A stretch of DNA of 64,000 nucleotides from Malaya genurostris (Eukaryota; Arthropoda; Insecta; Diptera; Culicidae): NCBI RefSeq assembly GCF_030247185.1, contig NC_080572.1, positions 126,048,405 through 126,112,404 on the forward strand. The letters are read 5' to 3'. Below the pieces are notes generated by a model. It was not told the DNA's origin. It saw only the letters and a program-made list of their open reading frames with translations, and did not search any database. The translations under genes and the position numbers were made by a program. Within the stretch, counting starts at the first letter, position 1, and every line of letters begins with the position of its first letter. Below, piece after piece: positions 48,711 through 60,252 of this stretch.

Positions 48711-48826
48711 TTTGAAGAAATCCACAGAGAATATTATGATAGTTATACGAGAAAGGCATCATTACACCACAAGGTGGATTAAAACAGGTTTTTTGATTCC
48801 ATTCATTCGCAATTAGGTGTTTATTT

Positions 48827-48882
48827 AGGCTGTGAACCATTTCGCGGTTAATTTTAACTTTTGGTTGAAATCTGACATTCGA
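48827..48882. repeat. Left member of an inverted repeat pair flanking the Penelope/Jockey nest
   Basis: GGCTGTGAACCATTTCGCGG and the following ~36 bp recur inverted at 55,461-55,516 with only a few changes. Confidence 0.75.
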
Positions 48883-49024
48883 GCAGTTTTTTGGCGTTTC
48901 AAAAAAACCCTACTCGGAAGCATGATTATTTTTGACAGATCGATGGTTATATTGCAAAGGAAATTCTAATATCAATTCTTCAGTTAAAATGATTTCCAGT
49001 GCAAAATAAACCCAAATAACTTTC

Positions 49025-49228
49025 CATCCGTCAAACTTTGAAATAGGCCGCAGTTTTAATAGTTGCACTATTGATGTACCATTTAATTCCACTATTTCAC
49101 TGTCACGTTATTACACTTTCACGAGGTCACTATACTTTAATGAAGCATAACAAACGTTACAATACAGATACGCGTATTTCGGAATGTTATTTACATCCTT
49201 CTTCAGTGTATCGGTTTTAGAAGTTTGT
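49025..49228 (-). other. 3' part of the Penelope-like element, left of the Jockey insertion
   Basis: On the minus strand this continues the Penelope 3' region after removal of the Jockey element and one TSD copy. It ends with TTAAAACTGCGGC, a sequence also found at the 5' side of the Penelope ORF (about 55,416-55,430), as expected for partial terminal repeats (pLTR) of such elements. Confidence 0.55.
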
Positions 49229-49240
49229 TTGAAAGAATGC
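49229..49240. repeat. 12-bp TSD of the Jockey-like element (3' side)
   Basis: TTGAAAGAATGC here and at 53,357-53,368. On the element's strand it follows an A8 tail. Confidence 0.9.
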
Positions 49241-49458
49241 TTTTTTTTGCATAAATATCTGTTTATTAATCTTATTTTTGTGTATTACATCAATATTTTA
49301 CAGTACAAGTGTTTTGACCCTTTGGCCTTTCATCTTTGTTGTTCATACGATTCGTTATTAATATTAGGTGTTTTAGTTACTCTTGTTTTACATACTAATG
49401 TTTAATCATAATATTTATTTTAATTATTTATAAAATGTCTACCTACTTATAACTATCC

Positions 49459-52133
49459 CTAACCTAATACGTACAAATTTTGAATTATTTGTATTTCAGA
49501 GATTGAGCACCTCTCTTCAAATTTCGTGCAGTATTGTTCGAATTTTTGTTCTAGTATATCCAGTGAGGGCATCTCATGTACTTCACTAGTCCTTGTCCAA
49601 GGGGGTAGATTTAGAATCATCTTTAAGATCTTACTTTGAATGCGCTGAAGCCTAAGTTTGTGTGTTCGTGCACAGCCCCGCCAAACAGGGACTGCGTATT
49701 CAATTGCGGGGTAGATGATTTGTTTATAGACAGCCATCTGATTCTTCAGGCATAGTTTAGATGTTCTACAAATCAGCGGATACAGAGACCTAATGAGTAT
49801 GCTGCATTTTTGAACGATTTTGTCAACATGTGACCTGAATATCAGATGTCTGTCAAAGGTGAGTCCTAGATAGATAACTTCATCGGACCATTGAATGACC
49901 TCATCACCGAATCGTATTCTGCATTCGTCTGATGGAACAAGTGTTGGAGATCTTGAATGTGGAAACAAGATGACCTGAGTTTTTGCTGCATTGATCACAA
50001 TTTTCCAGCTTGTAAAATATTCCGTTAAAGCGTCCAGACTGTCTGTAGTTTATTTTTCAGAGCATTAATGACACGACCTTTGTAAAGAATGGCAGTATCA
50101 TCAGCAAATTGTGACAGAACACCACTACCTGGAAGAGGTGGGATGTCTGATGTGAAAATGTTGTATAGAATGGGACCTAGGATACTTCCCTGGGGTACAC
50201 CAGCAGGAATAGTAAATCTTTCTGAAAGTGCATTATTCAGAGAAACCTGGAATGCTCTATCTGCAAGATAATTTTTGATAATTTTAATAAGATACATGGG
50301 AAAATTATACCGATGCAGTTTGAACACCAGTCCATCGTGCCACACATTATCGAATGCCTTTTCAATATCCAATATTGTCGTTTTGGACACTGATTTGTTT
50401 TGCTGGATGACGTTGTTAACCCTTGTGAGCTGGTGGATGGTGGATCTTCCTTTCCGGAACCCAAACTGTTCTTCCAGAAATATATCCTGTTCATCTGCAA
50501 AAGCAAGAATTCGCCTTTGTATTGACTTTTCAAACAGCTTGGATAGGGCAGGGAGTAAGCTGATGGGCCGATAGCTCTTGGAAAAGGAAGGATCTTTCCC
50601 CGGTTTCAAAACTGGGATAACTTTAGCTAACTTCCACATTGAAGGGAAGTAACCAAGCTCCCAGCACCTGTTAAAAAGTTTAGCTAAGAAGACAAATGAG
50701 CGAATACTCAAATGTTTCAGCTCAATGTTGAATGTGTTGTCGAAACCGGGGGCCTTCATATTTTTGGAATTTTTCACAAAAGCCATCAGCTCATTCGCAG
50801 TGACTCTACTTTCCTCAGGAACTAAGCTGTCTGATTGGTCAACCTCAGCTACGCTATCAGCAACGGCTCTTTCATATGGACTAACAATGTTAAGTCCTAA
50901 ATTGTGAGAACACACAAACTGCTGGCCTAGCGCATTTGCCTTCTCTACTGGTGTGATTAAAGGTATTCCTTCAGCTGCGTCCTGGGGTGGCATCAGAGGA
51001 GGAATAGGCTTCGGTTTTTTCTTAAGCACCTTCGTTAAGGACCAGAAGGGCTTTGAATGTGGGAGAATTTCTCGAAGCTTTTGCTGGAAGTTCCTGTTGC
51101 GAAGCTCAGATATCCTTTCCTGGATTATCCTAGTTAAGTTGTTATAAGTAGTCTTCCTATCTAGGATGCCAGTTCGTTGATACTGCCTCCGGTAGATATT
51201 CCGAAGTCGGATGAGTTTCTTGGTGACACTGTCGATTTGAAGAGAGGAACTCGGCATATGTTGTACTGGAACCGTCCTATCACGAGCGACTGTGATTGAA
51301 TGCTGGAAGGAAGATAGGGCTGCATCGATTTCCATCGGGGAATCAATTGGCAAATCGATATTAATAAGTTGGTCGGCGATTTGTTGAAATTGGACCCAAT
51401 CGGTGCGATAATAGTTCCTCCGTGGTTGAATAGGCACTGTTTCTGGTGAAGATCCCAACGTCAATATTACTGGAAAGTGGAGCTCGTAGAAGACAACCGG
51501 AGAGCTGTCTATGGCGATGTTGCTGATGAATATATCCAAAATGGAATGAACTCCCGATCTGGAAAGTCGCGTTGGTTGATCCGGAGCGAAGATGTTGTAT
51601 TGTCCAGCTTCGTAGTCTTCGGCAAGTACGAATCCGTTTCGATTCTGTCTTCTGCTTCCCCACAGCTCATGCCGTGCGTTCAGGTCCCCAGCAATGATGA
51701 ATTTGTTCTGTCGTCGAGTGAGCATAGCCAGATCTCGCTTCAATGATGCACACGTACCATCTCGAAGATTGGTTTGTTTGGGGCAGTACGCTGCAATGAT
51801 GATGATGGGTCCCATCGTCGTTGTAATCTCAATTCCGATGGCTTCTATTAGTTGCAATTTAAAGGCTGACAGAAGCCTGTGCTGAATGGATCGTTTAATG
51901 GCAATGGCAACTCCCCCTCCTCTGGTAGTTGCCCTGTCGAGCCTGTGAATCCTGTAATTGGAAATAAAAATAGAAATTTCAGGTTTAAGATGAGTTTCAG
52001 TTAAAATAGCAATATCGGCATTCTTCTCTTGAAGAAAGTCGGACAATTCAGCAGTTTTGCTCCTGAGTGAGCAAGCATTCCAATTTACTATAACCAACTC
52101 ATTATATTGCATATTCGATGATGAATTTGCCAA
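49459..52133 (-). pseudogene. Jockey ORF2: APE endonuclease and reverse transcriptase, one frameshift
   Basis: The N-terminal EEP endonuclease (residues 1-230) has NWNACSLRSK, LTETHLKPE and AGDLNARHELWG. The usual SDH-type motif is ELHFPVI here, so a catalytic Asp seems lost. The reverse transcriptase (about 440-700) has KPGKDPSFSKSYRPISLLPA, FGFRKGRSTIHQL, the first Asp in LDIEKAFDNVWHDG, PQGSILGP and FADDTAIL (the YxDD-equivalent box). One nucleotide is missing near 50,043, so the last ~190 residues (SHVDKIVQKCS, RRIQSKILKMIL-like) are in another frame. The start at 52,133 overlaps the end of ORF1 by about 30 bp, a common Jockey layout. Confidence 0.9.
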
Positions 52134-53259
52134 AGGCGTTGATTTGATCTAACCGCGTTCTGCAGTTTCGTAGTTTTGTTGTCATTGTTTCAAAAATGAC
52201 GATCAGTTGTTCAGCAGAAAATAAATCACCAGAGTCATCCTTTGCTTGTGGTTGATTATTGCCCCATCCAGGAGGGATTTTTGAGGGAGATTCTTTTTGT
52301 GATCCAGTGGCTGAATCTTTTGGATTGCTGCGAGGAAGTGGCGGCAAATTCGGAATATCCCTCTTCGGTGGGAGCCGTGGGAAATTAACTTCATCCTTCT
52401 GTGGAACATTCTTGCGCGTTGATTGTTTGCGGGACGCCTGTTGTCGAATTTTTGTGAACTCAGCACGTTTGGGACACGATTTGCTAGTAGATGAATGGTC
52501 GCCATCACAGTTCACACATTTTACAGCGATTTCATCTAGTAGGCAATCGTTGGTATTGTGTGGTTCGGCACATTTCCCGCACCGACTTTTCATGTGGCAA
52601 TTCCTCGCTCCATGGCCGTAGTTCAAACAGTTCGTGCACTGTGTGACATCCCGATGTACCGGTTTATACTTTTGCCATTCGATGATTATGTGAAATAACG
52701 ATTTAATCGTTTTCAGTTGACTCATGGTGATGGAGCCCTTCTCCAGATGAATCAGGTACAGTTGATCTCTAAACTTTTTGTCCGTATTATGTCGCTTCAT
52801 TTTAAATACCATCAAAGGCTTTAGTCCAGCCTCCGACAGTGCCTGCTTTAGTTCGGCTTCCATCATGTCGGGTAGTCCTCGAAGTACAACCTTCATAGGT
52901 TTGTTGGCGGCAATATCGTGTGTGAAGTATTCCGCTTTTGTCTGCTTCAGATAGCATTCCACTCCTTTGTAGTGGTTCAAAGCCGGAACAGTTATTTTGT
53001 AGCCTTCAGTACATAAACGGATTGTTGCCTGTAGTCCTTTACTGATCAGTGTGTTGAAATCCGAGCGTAGAGTTGGTGGGAAGCCCTTCAGATAGAAAGG
53101 CGGCATTTTTTCCTTCTTCTGCAGTTCCTATTCGACATCTACTGGCAGATCAGCATATTGGTTTTTACTCAGCAAACGGTCGTTTACCTGTACATCACTT
53201 GGCTTCAGACGCTTAGCATCCTTTGGATCCTTCTCGGATCTATGGCGGTTTTTACCCAT
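52102..53259 (-). pseudogene. Jockey ORF1: gag-like protein with three zinc knuckles, one in-frame stop
   Basis: The likely original start is MGKNRHRSEKDPKD at 53,259. The frame stays open except for a TAG after LPVDVE, so the uninterrupted frame begins at 53,106. Residues 60-170 of that frame hold the PRE_C2HC-type domain of Jockey gag proteins (VVLRGLPDMMEAEL). Three CCHC knuckles follow: CTNCLNYGHGARNC, CGKCAEPHNTNDC and CVNCDGDHSSTSKSC. After these comes a basic, Pro-rich tail. The protein binds element RNA and acts with ORF2 in the ribonucleoprotein particle. Confidence 0.88.
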
Positions 53260-53368
53260 AGCTTGGGTAGGTAGACTGCGAATAAAAAATAAAATGAAAT
53301 CGAAATCAGTCGTAGTAGGTTATTCGTCTATCCACATCGAGTGTTAGATGACGAAATTGAAAGAATGC

Positions 53369-53560
53369 TGTAATGCTGCTCCTTTTATACGAAATGTCTT
53401 ATTGTCATCGGGTAAAAACGGGAAGAAACAGGTAGTAACAAACGGGTAGGACGGTAGTTTGATTGTCAGCGGAGTGTAACAAACTGAAGAAGTGGGAGAT
53501 TAAGAGATTAATATTTTCTAAATCTATTTGTATCTTATGTGTCGGCAATAACTTGAATAG
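53369..53560 (-). other. Penelope 3' flank right of the Jockey insertion
   Basis: Sequence between the Penelope stop codon (53,561) and the Jockey TSD copy at 53,357-53,368. Together with 49,025-49,228 it would form the Penelope 3' untranslated part. Confidence 0.5.
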
Positions 53561-55400
53561 TCAGGAGGGCTTATTTCCTTGGTCACGATTTAATAAAGAA
53601 ATGTAGTTATTTTTGAAGATTTCTAAACTTTCGGCTGTGTTTAATTTCCATGGGTTGGAAATTTGTCTTATGATTTTTATGTCGATGGTAGTGAGTTCAT
53701 GATCTTCAGAAAAGGCATGTTCAGCTACTTTTGACTTGAAATGACGTGGTAGTCCTTTCTCTAATTCTTTAGATGCTTTCGCTATTTCAGCGACGTGCTC
53801 TTTGAAACGGATGTCTAGAGTTCTCTTTATTTGTCCAATATATATTTTATCACAATGAGAACACGAGATTTTGTATACCCCAGATTTTTTCAAATTATCC
53901 ATAGGATCTTTTGTAGAACCTAGTAAATTTTTCAATTGACAGTTCATGCTGCTGAATACTAAATCTAAACCAAATTTATTTAGTATTGATATCAAAGGAT
54001 GTGCAATGTTTGGATTGAAGTCCACCGATATTCTTTTTAAATTTTCCGATGGGGGAGGCAGAGTCGTATGTGATTGTTTTTTCAACAATCTTAATTTTTT
54101 GTCGAGCATTGTTTGGATTGAACGCTCCGGATATCCATTGAGCTTTCCAATTTCGAAAATAAAGTTTTTCTCTTTTATTGCAGCATCTCTCTTAAGGGGT
54201 AAGGTCAGCATTCTGTGAATCATATGGTGGAAAGCTGCCATTTTGTGTTGGTGAGAATGGTTAGAAGTATTTGGTATGACCTGATCTGTGTTGGTTGGCT
54301 TCCTGTATATCTCGAGATTTAAGGTTTTTGCCTCTCTGACAATGAGGATATCTAAGAAAGGTAAACTGTTGTCTTTCTCCTCCTCATAGGTAAATTTAAT
54401 GTTTTTATGTAAGTTATTAATCATTTGTAAGAAAGTTGATAAATCATTGCGTTTGATGATACAGAATATATCATCAACGTATCTTCACCAGCGATTAGGG
54501 AATAATCCCTGGTTTTTCAAAAATTCTTCAAGATTTGCCATAAACAATTCGCATAAAAACGGGGAGAGCCATTGGTGCCCCTTGTAACTGTTTATAAAAT
54601 CCGCCTCTGAATTTGAAGTAATTTACATCCATACAAAGCTGAGTTAGGTTCAGATATGACCTTACTTTGCTTTTCCATAAACTGTCACTATGTTGTTGAA
54701 GTAACCAATCTTCTAATAGATTGATTGAGTCCTTTACCGGGACACTTGGGAATAAGGCGGTTACATCGAATGACACCATTATTTCGTCTTCTTCGATTTC
54801 ACCGGAGTTTTTAAGTTGAGTCGTAAATTCTTGTGTGTTGGGGACTGATCTACTGAAATTTTTTTTTGGCATAGAATGGATTTTTTTACTAGCCATTTGA
54901 CGATTTTTTGGGTAGGGGCTCCCACTGAAGAAATAATTTCCCTTATTTCGTTACCAGGTTTGTGAACCTTTGGTAGTCCTTTGATTTTGGGTAAAGAAGG
55001 GTTAGGAACTTTGAGATAATTGAGGTTGATATCAAAGTTTGGATTACATTCAAGAAGAGTTTTATCCACTTTTTTGATAATTTCAGGAAGGGGGTCGGTT
55101 CTTTGTTTCCTATAAAGATCATCATTAATTTTTTGGGTTATCGAGTTGTCATAATCTTGTTTGTCCATAATAACTACTTTATTTCCCTTGTCACCCTTTA
55201 CATAAAAACAGGTTTTTCTCGCAATTGTTTCACTAGTTCTTTTTCATCTAGGGTTTGCTGGTTATTCAAAGAAGTACTTTTAATGACGTCAGCTACGATA
55301 GTTCTGGCATCATTAATTTGAGGAAAGGAAAGATCACAGTTATTTAAACCTGTTTCTATGTCTATAATAACTTGTTCAAGGTTTACTTTTGAAGAAATTG
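53561..55400 (-). pseudogene. Penelope-like element: reverse transcriptase plus GIY-YIG endonuclease, degraded
   Basis: Read leftward, the N-terminal part has TGLNNCDLSFPQIN and DKGNKVVIMDKQDYDNSI, then LPKIKGLPKVHKPGNEIREI. The reverse transcriptase core follows with VSFDVTALFPSVPV, GGFYKQLQGAPMA and the catalytic YVDD near 54,475. A C-terminal GIY-YIG endonuclease ends it (GVYKISCSHCDKIYIGQ, TLDIRFKEH, residues ~185-230 of the last frame). At least three frameshifts (near 55,210, 54,880 and 54,570) and a TGA in place of a Trp codon just before RYVDD make it inactive. Penelope elements use the GIY-YIG nuclease for target cutting. Confidence 0.88.
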
Positions 55401-55460
55401 CATAATTTAAAAAAAAGCCGCAGTTTTAATTAATTTTAACTACTAGACACAAAATAACCA

Positions 55461-55516
55461 CTCAAGTGTCCGATTTCAACCAAAAGTTAAAGTTAACCGC
55501 GAAATGGTTCACAGCC
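55461..55516. repeat. Right member of the inverted repeat pair flanking the Penelope/Jockey nest
   Basis: Inverted match to 48,827-48,882; contains TTAACCGCGAAATGGTTCAC. Confidence 0.75.
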
Positions 55517-55860
55517 TTAGTGGTCGTTCCGATACACACTAATATGCCTATCTTTACTGATATTTTTCAAGGCCGTCCCGAATCCCGATGCGCACTATAT
55601 TTTCTTACAACACGTTCGTGCCGAGAAATGTTATTAACGTTAGTCCCGATCAGCTCCACAACGAACTACACTGCTTCGTCCCAGTTCACATTCAATCTTA
55701 CTTTCAGCGGTTCTCCGTATCCGCACTAAAGTCTCTCACGGCCGTTTCGGTCCGTGTGTAAATTTAATACAACGGTTGCTCGTCTACGCTCATTCCTTTA
55801 CATATTATATTCTTTTTCGAAGCTGAATGTTTTGTCGTTTTGGGGAAAAATACTTCATCC
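55517..55860. other. Non-coding stretch, GC-richer
   Basis: Contains runs such as CGTCCCGAATCCCGATGCGC and CTCACGGCCGTTTCGGTCCG that stand out in composition and may be a retroelement 5' region. The class is not identified. Confidence 0.35.
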
Positions 55861-57190
55861 CTCTTCGCTATTTGTCTGTGTGTCAAATAATATCACTCAA
55901 TTTTCTTGAAGTTAGCTTTTCACAAACTTAAATTCAAGGGAAAGGTCTTACGTCCTTATAAAAATATCCTGAATTTCATTTTGGTCCGATTTCCGGTTAC
56001 AGAATTACTTCTCAAACTAAGATTCAACTTGAAAGTATTAAATCCATATGAAGTTTTTTAATTTCATTCTTATTTGATTTCCCGTTCCGTATTTATAAGG
56101 CGATGTGTGTTTAAAGTATGAAAATGATGTCATTCACATTCACAGAGGTTACGAAAACCGATTTTCGCAAACGTGAATGGTTCATACAAAGCTCCAGAAT
56201 TTTATCTTAATCCGACTTCCGGTTCCGTAAATACAGGGTTTAAATGCAGAAAATTCAATTCATGGAGTGTTTTTCCATAAGTGACACTGTGAATTGCAGC
56301 GAGTGCCTTAAAATTGATTAGTAAATTTCCCCAATTTGCAGTGATTCAATGAAATACTCTAAATTAAATGCATTCAACCGATTTTTACAAATCTCATGTA
56401 AGGTCTTACAATCCCATAGGTGACTGCTAAATTTTATTTGAAGTATGAGATGAGTATTTTAAATATCAACCTATAAAGTAATGTGACGATGCAACAAACG
56501 TTAAAAGTCTTCTGAATATGAATTCATACATATTCTAAATCATAGGTCATGTTAGTTTATGGCTACACGAATAAACTTGATTATCAGGTTACTTCGTCTC
56601 TTGTCGCTATTTTTTTCTAATAACGATTCGTCAGTAATGGTTATATGGTTGGAAGAGCATCTTTTATTCCCGCGAAATACAAGTAAGCGACTCTGGTTAC
56701 ATATTCGCCCAACCCTTATTGTTCGCTTTTCGGTAATAGCTTTAGTAAGAAGGGTAAATCTACTCGCATCCACTGACAAGTCCTTGAACTGATAGCTTCA
56801 CTTCACATCACACACGAATTAACTTGACAACCGGATTCCGGTTCCGGAAAGACCGAAAATAATTGTTAAAAAAAACTCTAAAATTGAACTTTCTTCGATT
56901 TCACAGTAAATGCGATTTTTACTAGCTTAGATACAAACGGCATGTCTTCTAAAAATTCCAGAAAAATGATTGGACCCAACTTGCGGTTCCACAATGTCAA
57001 ACCGTCGTTTAGAACAACAAAGTAGGAAAAACCTTTTTAGCTCAAAACTGTTTCAATTTGTGGTGTATATTAACGATTTGTTTTAGTTTTGTCAAAACGT
57101 AGATCCGCAGTGAACTAGTTCTAAGTTTGATCGGTTTCTAACGAGGAAAAAGGGTTAAAAAATTACATGCGAATACATTGCCCGTAATTG
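55860..57190. repeat. Dispersed degenerate repeats, type P-like
   Basis: Blocks such as CCGACTTCCGGTTCCGTAAA, GATTTCCGGTTACAG and CCGGATTCCGGTTCCGGAAA recur at roughly 150-300-bp spacing, together with TTTTCGCAAACGTGAATG-like blocks. It is too decayed for exact ends. Confidence 0.55.
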
Positions 57191-57457
57191 CATCACAGAC
57201 TAACAGACAGGACACTCAAATTTGATTCTTCAATCATTTTAACGGTCATTTCGAATATTCCATTATTTGGGACAGTACTCACATGTGTCATGATGGCGCC
57301 ACGTTACCCTATCAAAAACATCATGTCTGTCATCTAGACTGTCTTTATTTTTTTCATTTACCAACAGAGTTGCCATTCATACAGAATTACCTGTAATGTA
57401 TTGATTTGTATACGTCCATGCGAATTTCATGCAGGATACAGATTTAATACATATTGC

Positions 57458-57976
57458 CAAAGATAAACTGAAGATTACAATGTTCCATACGTTTCATTGA
57501 AAAATGTTGGGTCAGTAATCGTGAACCAGTTGGTTCAGTAATAATGTAATTTTATTGACCCTCCGTTAACAAGCGTCGACTAGTTCCGACAAAATGCCAT
57601 GGAAACAATACAAGTTAGAAAGGAAGCACACATATGTTTACATTCAGCATATAATGATTTCTTGCCACAACTGATGCTTCATGGGATGAGGCTATAACAA
57701 ACTAAATAAATTCTAGACAATGGTTCTAAGTAGTTTTCACTTTCTTATTCTAAGAATCACTGATATAAAGCGAAATTTCTCAATATCGTTCATACTGTAA
57801 CTTGATATTTTTCCAAACATAAACAATCATTGTCATAGTTACGACGCATCTAGTGATCAGACACTTGTTGTTTTGCTTCAAAATACTCAAATTGACAGTG
57901 AACCGAGCTCATCGAGGGGTCCTATTCAAATGATACCTAAGAAATCGCAGACTACTCTATCTTGAGTTTATCTTTG
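57458..57976. mobile_element. MITE with 7-bp TSD, P-superfamily-like (copy 2)
   Basis: Terminal repeats CAAAGATAAACTGAAGAT and CTATCTTGAGTTTATCTTTG; perfect 7-bp duplication ATATTGC at 57,451-57,457 and 57,977-57,983. Similar to 45,933-46,458 along the whole length. Confidence 0.88.
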
Positions 57977-57983
57977 ATATTGC

Positions 57984-58690
57984 CTAAACTATATACATAA
58001 TTGCGCCTACTTCTCATCCTCCAACTCAATAAAAAATCGAACCCGTTTTGTTACAATATTTACTTTCTTCTGGTCTGCCGCCACTTAATTTCGGGTGAAA
58101 ACTACCAACACAATAAAAAATAGTCTAGATGAACAAATTTGAGTCGAATAAATGGTTACCCTCCAACATCAAGAAAAAGTTAAATATATTATCAACGTAA
58201 TCCAATAAAACATTGTGACGATTCATTTTCAAATATTTTGATGAAATCAGGCATCCCTGCAAGCAGCTGATCGGTGTTGACAAACGAGGGGAAACCAACT
58301 AGTAAAAAAACTTTTACATAACACAAGGGGTGTACAGATAGTAAATAGTTCGCGCAGTACAATATAGGTGGAACTAGTGCATCACGAAAAATAATTTTTA
58401 TTAGAATTTACTCATACTGTCATGTCTGTTAGTCTGTGATTGCATATCAGTCCCATCGATCGAATCGTACAAGTCGAACGGAATAAAGAATGCAAAATTC
58501 GAACTCGAACGAAAGTGTAGATTCGTTCGTATCACAAATCCGTCGGATTGCAGAATCGGGGTGGTTGTAAGATAATGCTTCGTTATATTTTGGGTAAGTA
58601 TGATTACTCATTTTCAACTTTGGGTAAGTATGATTATGGCAAAATTGGGTAACTTTGAACTCTATTTTGGGTAGCCATAAACAAGCGTGC
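57984..58690. other. Upstream region of the NDUFA10 homologue
   Basis: No gene. A TTTTGGGTAAGTATGATTA-type motif is repeated three to four times at 58,588-58,675. Confidence 0.4.
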
Positions 58691-58699
58691 GTGCAATTT

Positions 58700-58839
58700 T
58701 GACAATCTCAGTTTGTTTCGTCATCTTCGATCGACCGTTCATTCTCAAAACATATTCGAACTTTTTCGTTCGGGAATTAACTTCCCTGTGTGATAAAATC
58801 AGATTAATACCAATTTTAAACTAAGTTTGAACACATCAG
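58700..58839 (+). promoter_or_regulatory. Likely 5' UTR exon and promoter region of the NDUFA10 homologue
   Basis: A TCAGTTTG initiator-like sequence lies near 58,709. The segment ends with a strong donor, ACATCAG/GTGAGT at 58,839/58,840. The matching acceptor TTTTATTATAG ends at 58,971, eight bases before the ATG, so a 132-nt intron in the 5' UTR is likely. The transcription start is inferred. Confidence 0.5.
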
Positions 58840-58978
58840 GTGAGTTCTTCTTTCAATAAAAATGGTTTAACTATTTCTTTTATAAAACTAAAATAATACG
58901 CTACGATATGTTTAATTTTACCTTACGTAATTTTTGGTGCTTTGACAACTAAATCTATTGTTTTATTATAGAACAAAC

Positions 58979-60252
58979 ATGTCTGGTTTGTTTCGAGTTG
59001 GTGTCCGGTTTGTGAACCGCCCAGCAACAGTGAAGTTAATTCTTCAACCAGAAGCATGCTCCCCGATACTGATACCCTCCTGTAGCATCTCTGGTAAGAC
59101 ACTGCGCGGTTCCAATTTGAGCAGACCGAAGCCTTTCCCATACCTCGAAAAGAAATACACGGCATTCCAAGCCTGTAAAGATGTTCTGTTTAAAACGACT
59201 ACTAACCGATTCGACGAGAATACAAAGGTAAAGTTCATCGATAATTTCGGTGCATCATTTGATTTGATATTTGCACATTTATTTTGCTGCAGGTTGTAGT
59301 TGTTGAAGGACCAATTGCAGCGGGAAAGTCTGCATTTGCCAAGGAGCTTGCCATTGAACTAGAGATGAAGTATTTTCCGGAGGCAACTATGGACGGCTGT
59401 TACAAAAATTCATATGGGTATGATATGCGTCAATTAGATCCTCGATTACCGCTCAATATGCGAAGTTTCGATGCTAACAACTTTCTGCAAGATCCCACTA
59501 ATCGCAATGTAGCGAGTTTTCAGCTTCGCATGTTGGTTCAACGCTATTCACAGTATATCGATGCACTAGCCCATCTTTTTTCCACTGGTGAAGGAGTTGT
59601 GTTGGATCGATGCGTGTATTCTGATTTTGTCTTTGTCGAAGCCATGTTCAAAAATGGGTTTATTTCCAAAGGTGCTCGTTCTGTTTATTATGATTTGGTC
59701 AAAAACACTTTTTCGGAGCTCATGAAACCTCATTTGGTTATCTATCTGGATGTCCCTGTGCAGAATGTGAAAGATCGTATCAAAAAGCGATCTCATCCAG
59801 CTGAAGTCAACTCGAAAGCATTAACCGACAAATATCTAACAGACATGGAACAAATTTATAAACAGCAATATTTGAAGGATATCAGTACCCATGCTGAACT
59901 ATTAGTTTATGATTGGTCGAACTACGGTGAAACAGAAGTCGTTGTTGAGGACATTGAACGAATCGATTTTGATCGTTTTGACAAAGATGATACTCACATG
60001 CGTGATTGGCGTTTCGAGAATGAAGAAGATTGGACCGAAGCACGTGCTCGTTATATGGACAAGTTTGACCTAATGAACTACTTTAACGTACCACGCTACG
60101 ATGTACCCGAGTTGATTGTGTCACCAGAAGATTACAAAGAATGGTACGAAGTTTGGTATGATGCTCCTGGCATGAAGTTCAGCAAGGGATACAACGCTGA
60201 GTGCGGCGACCAAGGTATTCTCACTAAGACGAAAATAGAGAAACGTTTCTAG
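58979..60252 (+). CDS. NDUFA10: NADH dehydrogenase (ubiquinone) 1 alpha subcomplex subunit 10, mitochondrial (ND-42), two coding exons
   Basis: Accessory subunit of respiratory complex I in the mitochondrial inner membrane. Coding exons are 58,979-59,227 and 59,293-60,252, joined in phase 0 by a 65-nt GT-AG intron; the product is 402 aa, close to the ~400 aa of insect ND-42. Residues 1-40 are Arg/Ser-rich without acidic residues except one, fitting a mitochondrial presequence. At the exon 2 start comes VVVVEGPIAAGKSAFAKEL, the P-loop of the deoxynucleoside-kinase-like fold. VVLDRCVYSDFVFVEAM (DRY-type motif) and HLVIYLDVPVQNVKDRIKKR follow. The 5' end is preceded by an untranslated exon. A MITE end lies about 45-120 bp after the stop. 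Frames inside the gene on the other strand are shadows. Confidence 0.95.

Larger units (their letters stand above)
49241..53356 (-). mobile_element. Full-length Jockey-clade non-LTR retrotransposon
   Basis: A 4,116-bp insertion bounded by a perfect 12-bp TSD, with an A8 tail at 49,241-49,248. It has two open reading frames in the usual order: a gag-like ORF1 with three CCHC knuckles and an ORF2 with endonuclease and reverse transcriptase. Only one in-frame stop (ORF1) and one frameshift (ORF2) are visible, so it is young. It lies in the 3' part of a Penelope-like element. A truncated relative sits at 12,431-13,995. Confidence 0.92.

Noticed and set aside
58923..59238. Minus-strand frames opposite NDUFA10 exon 1
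   Set aside because: Shadows of the coding exon; they cross the splice sites and have no domain.
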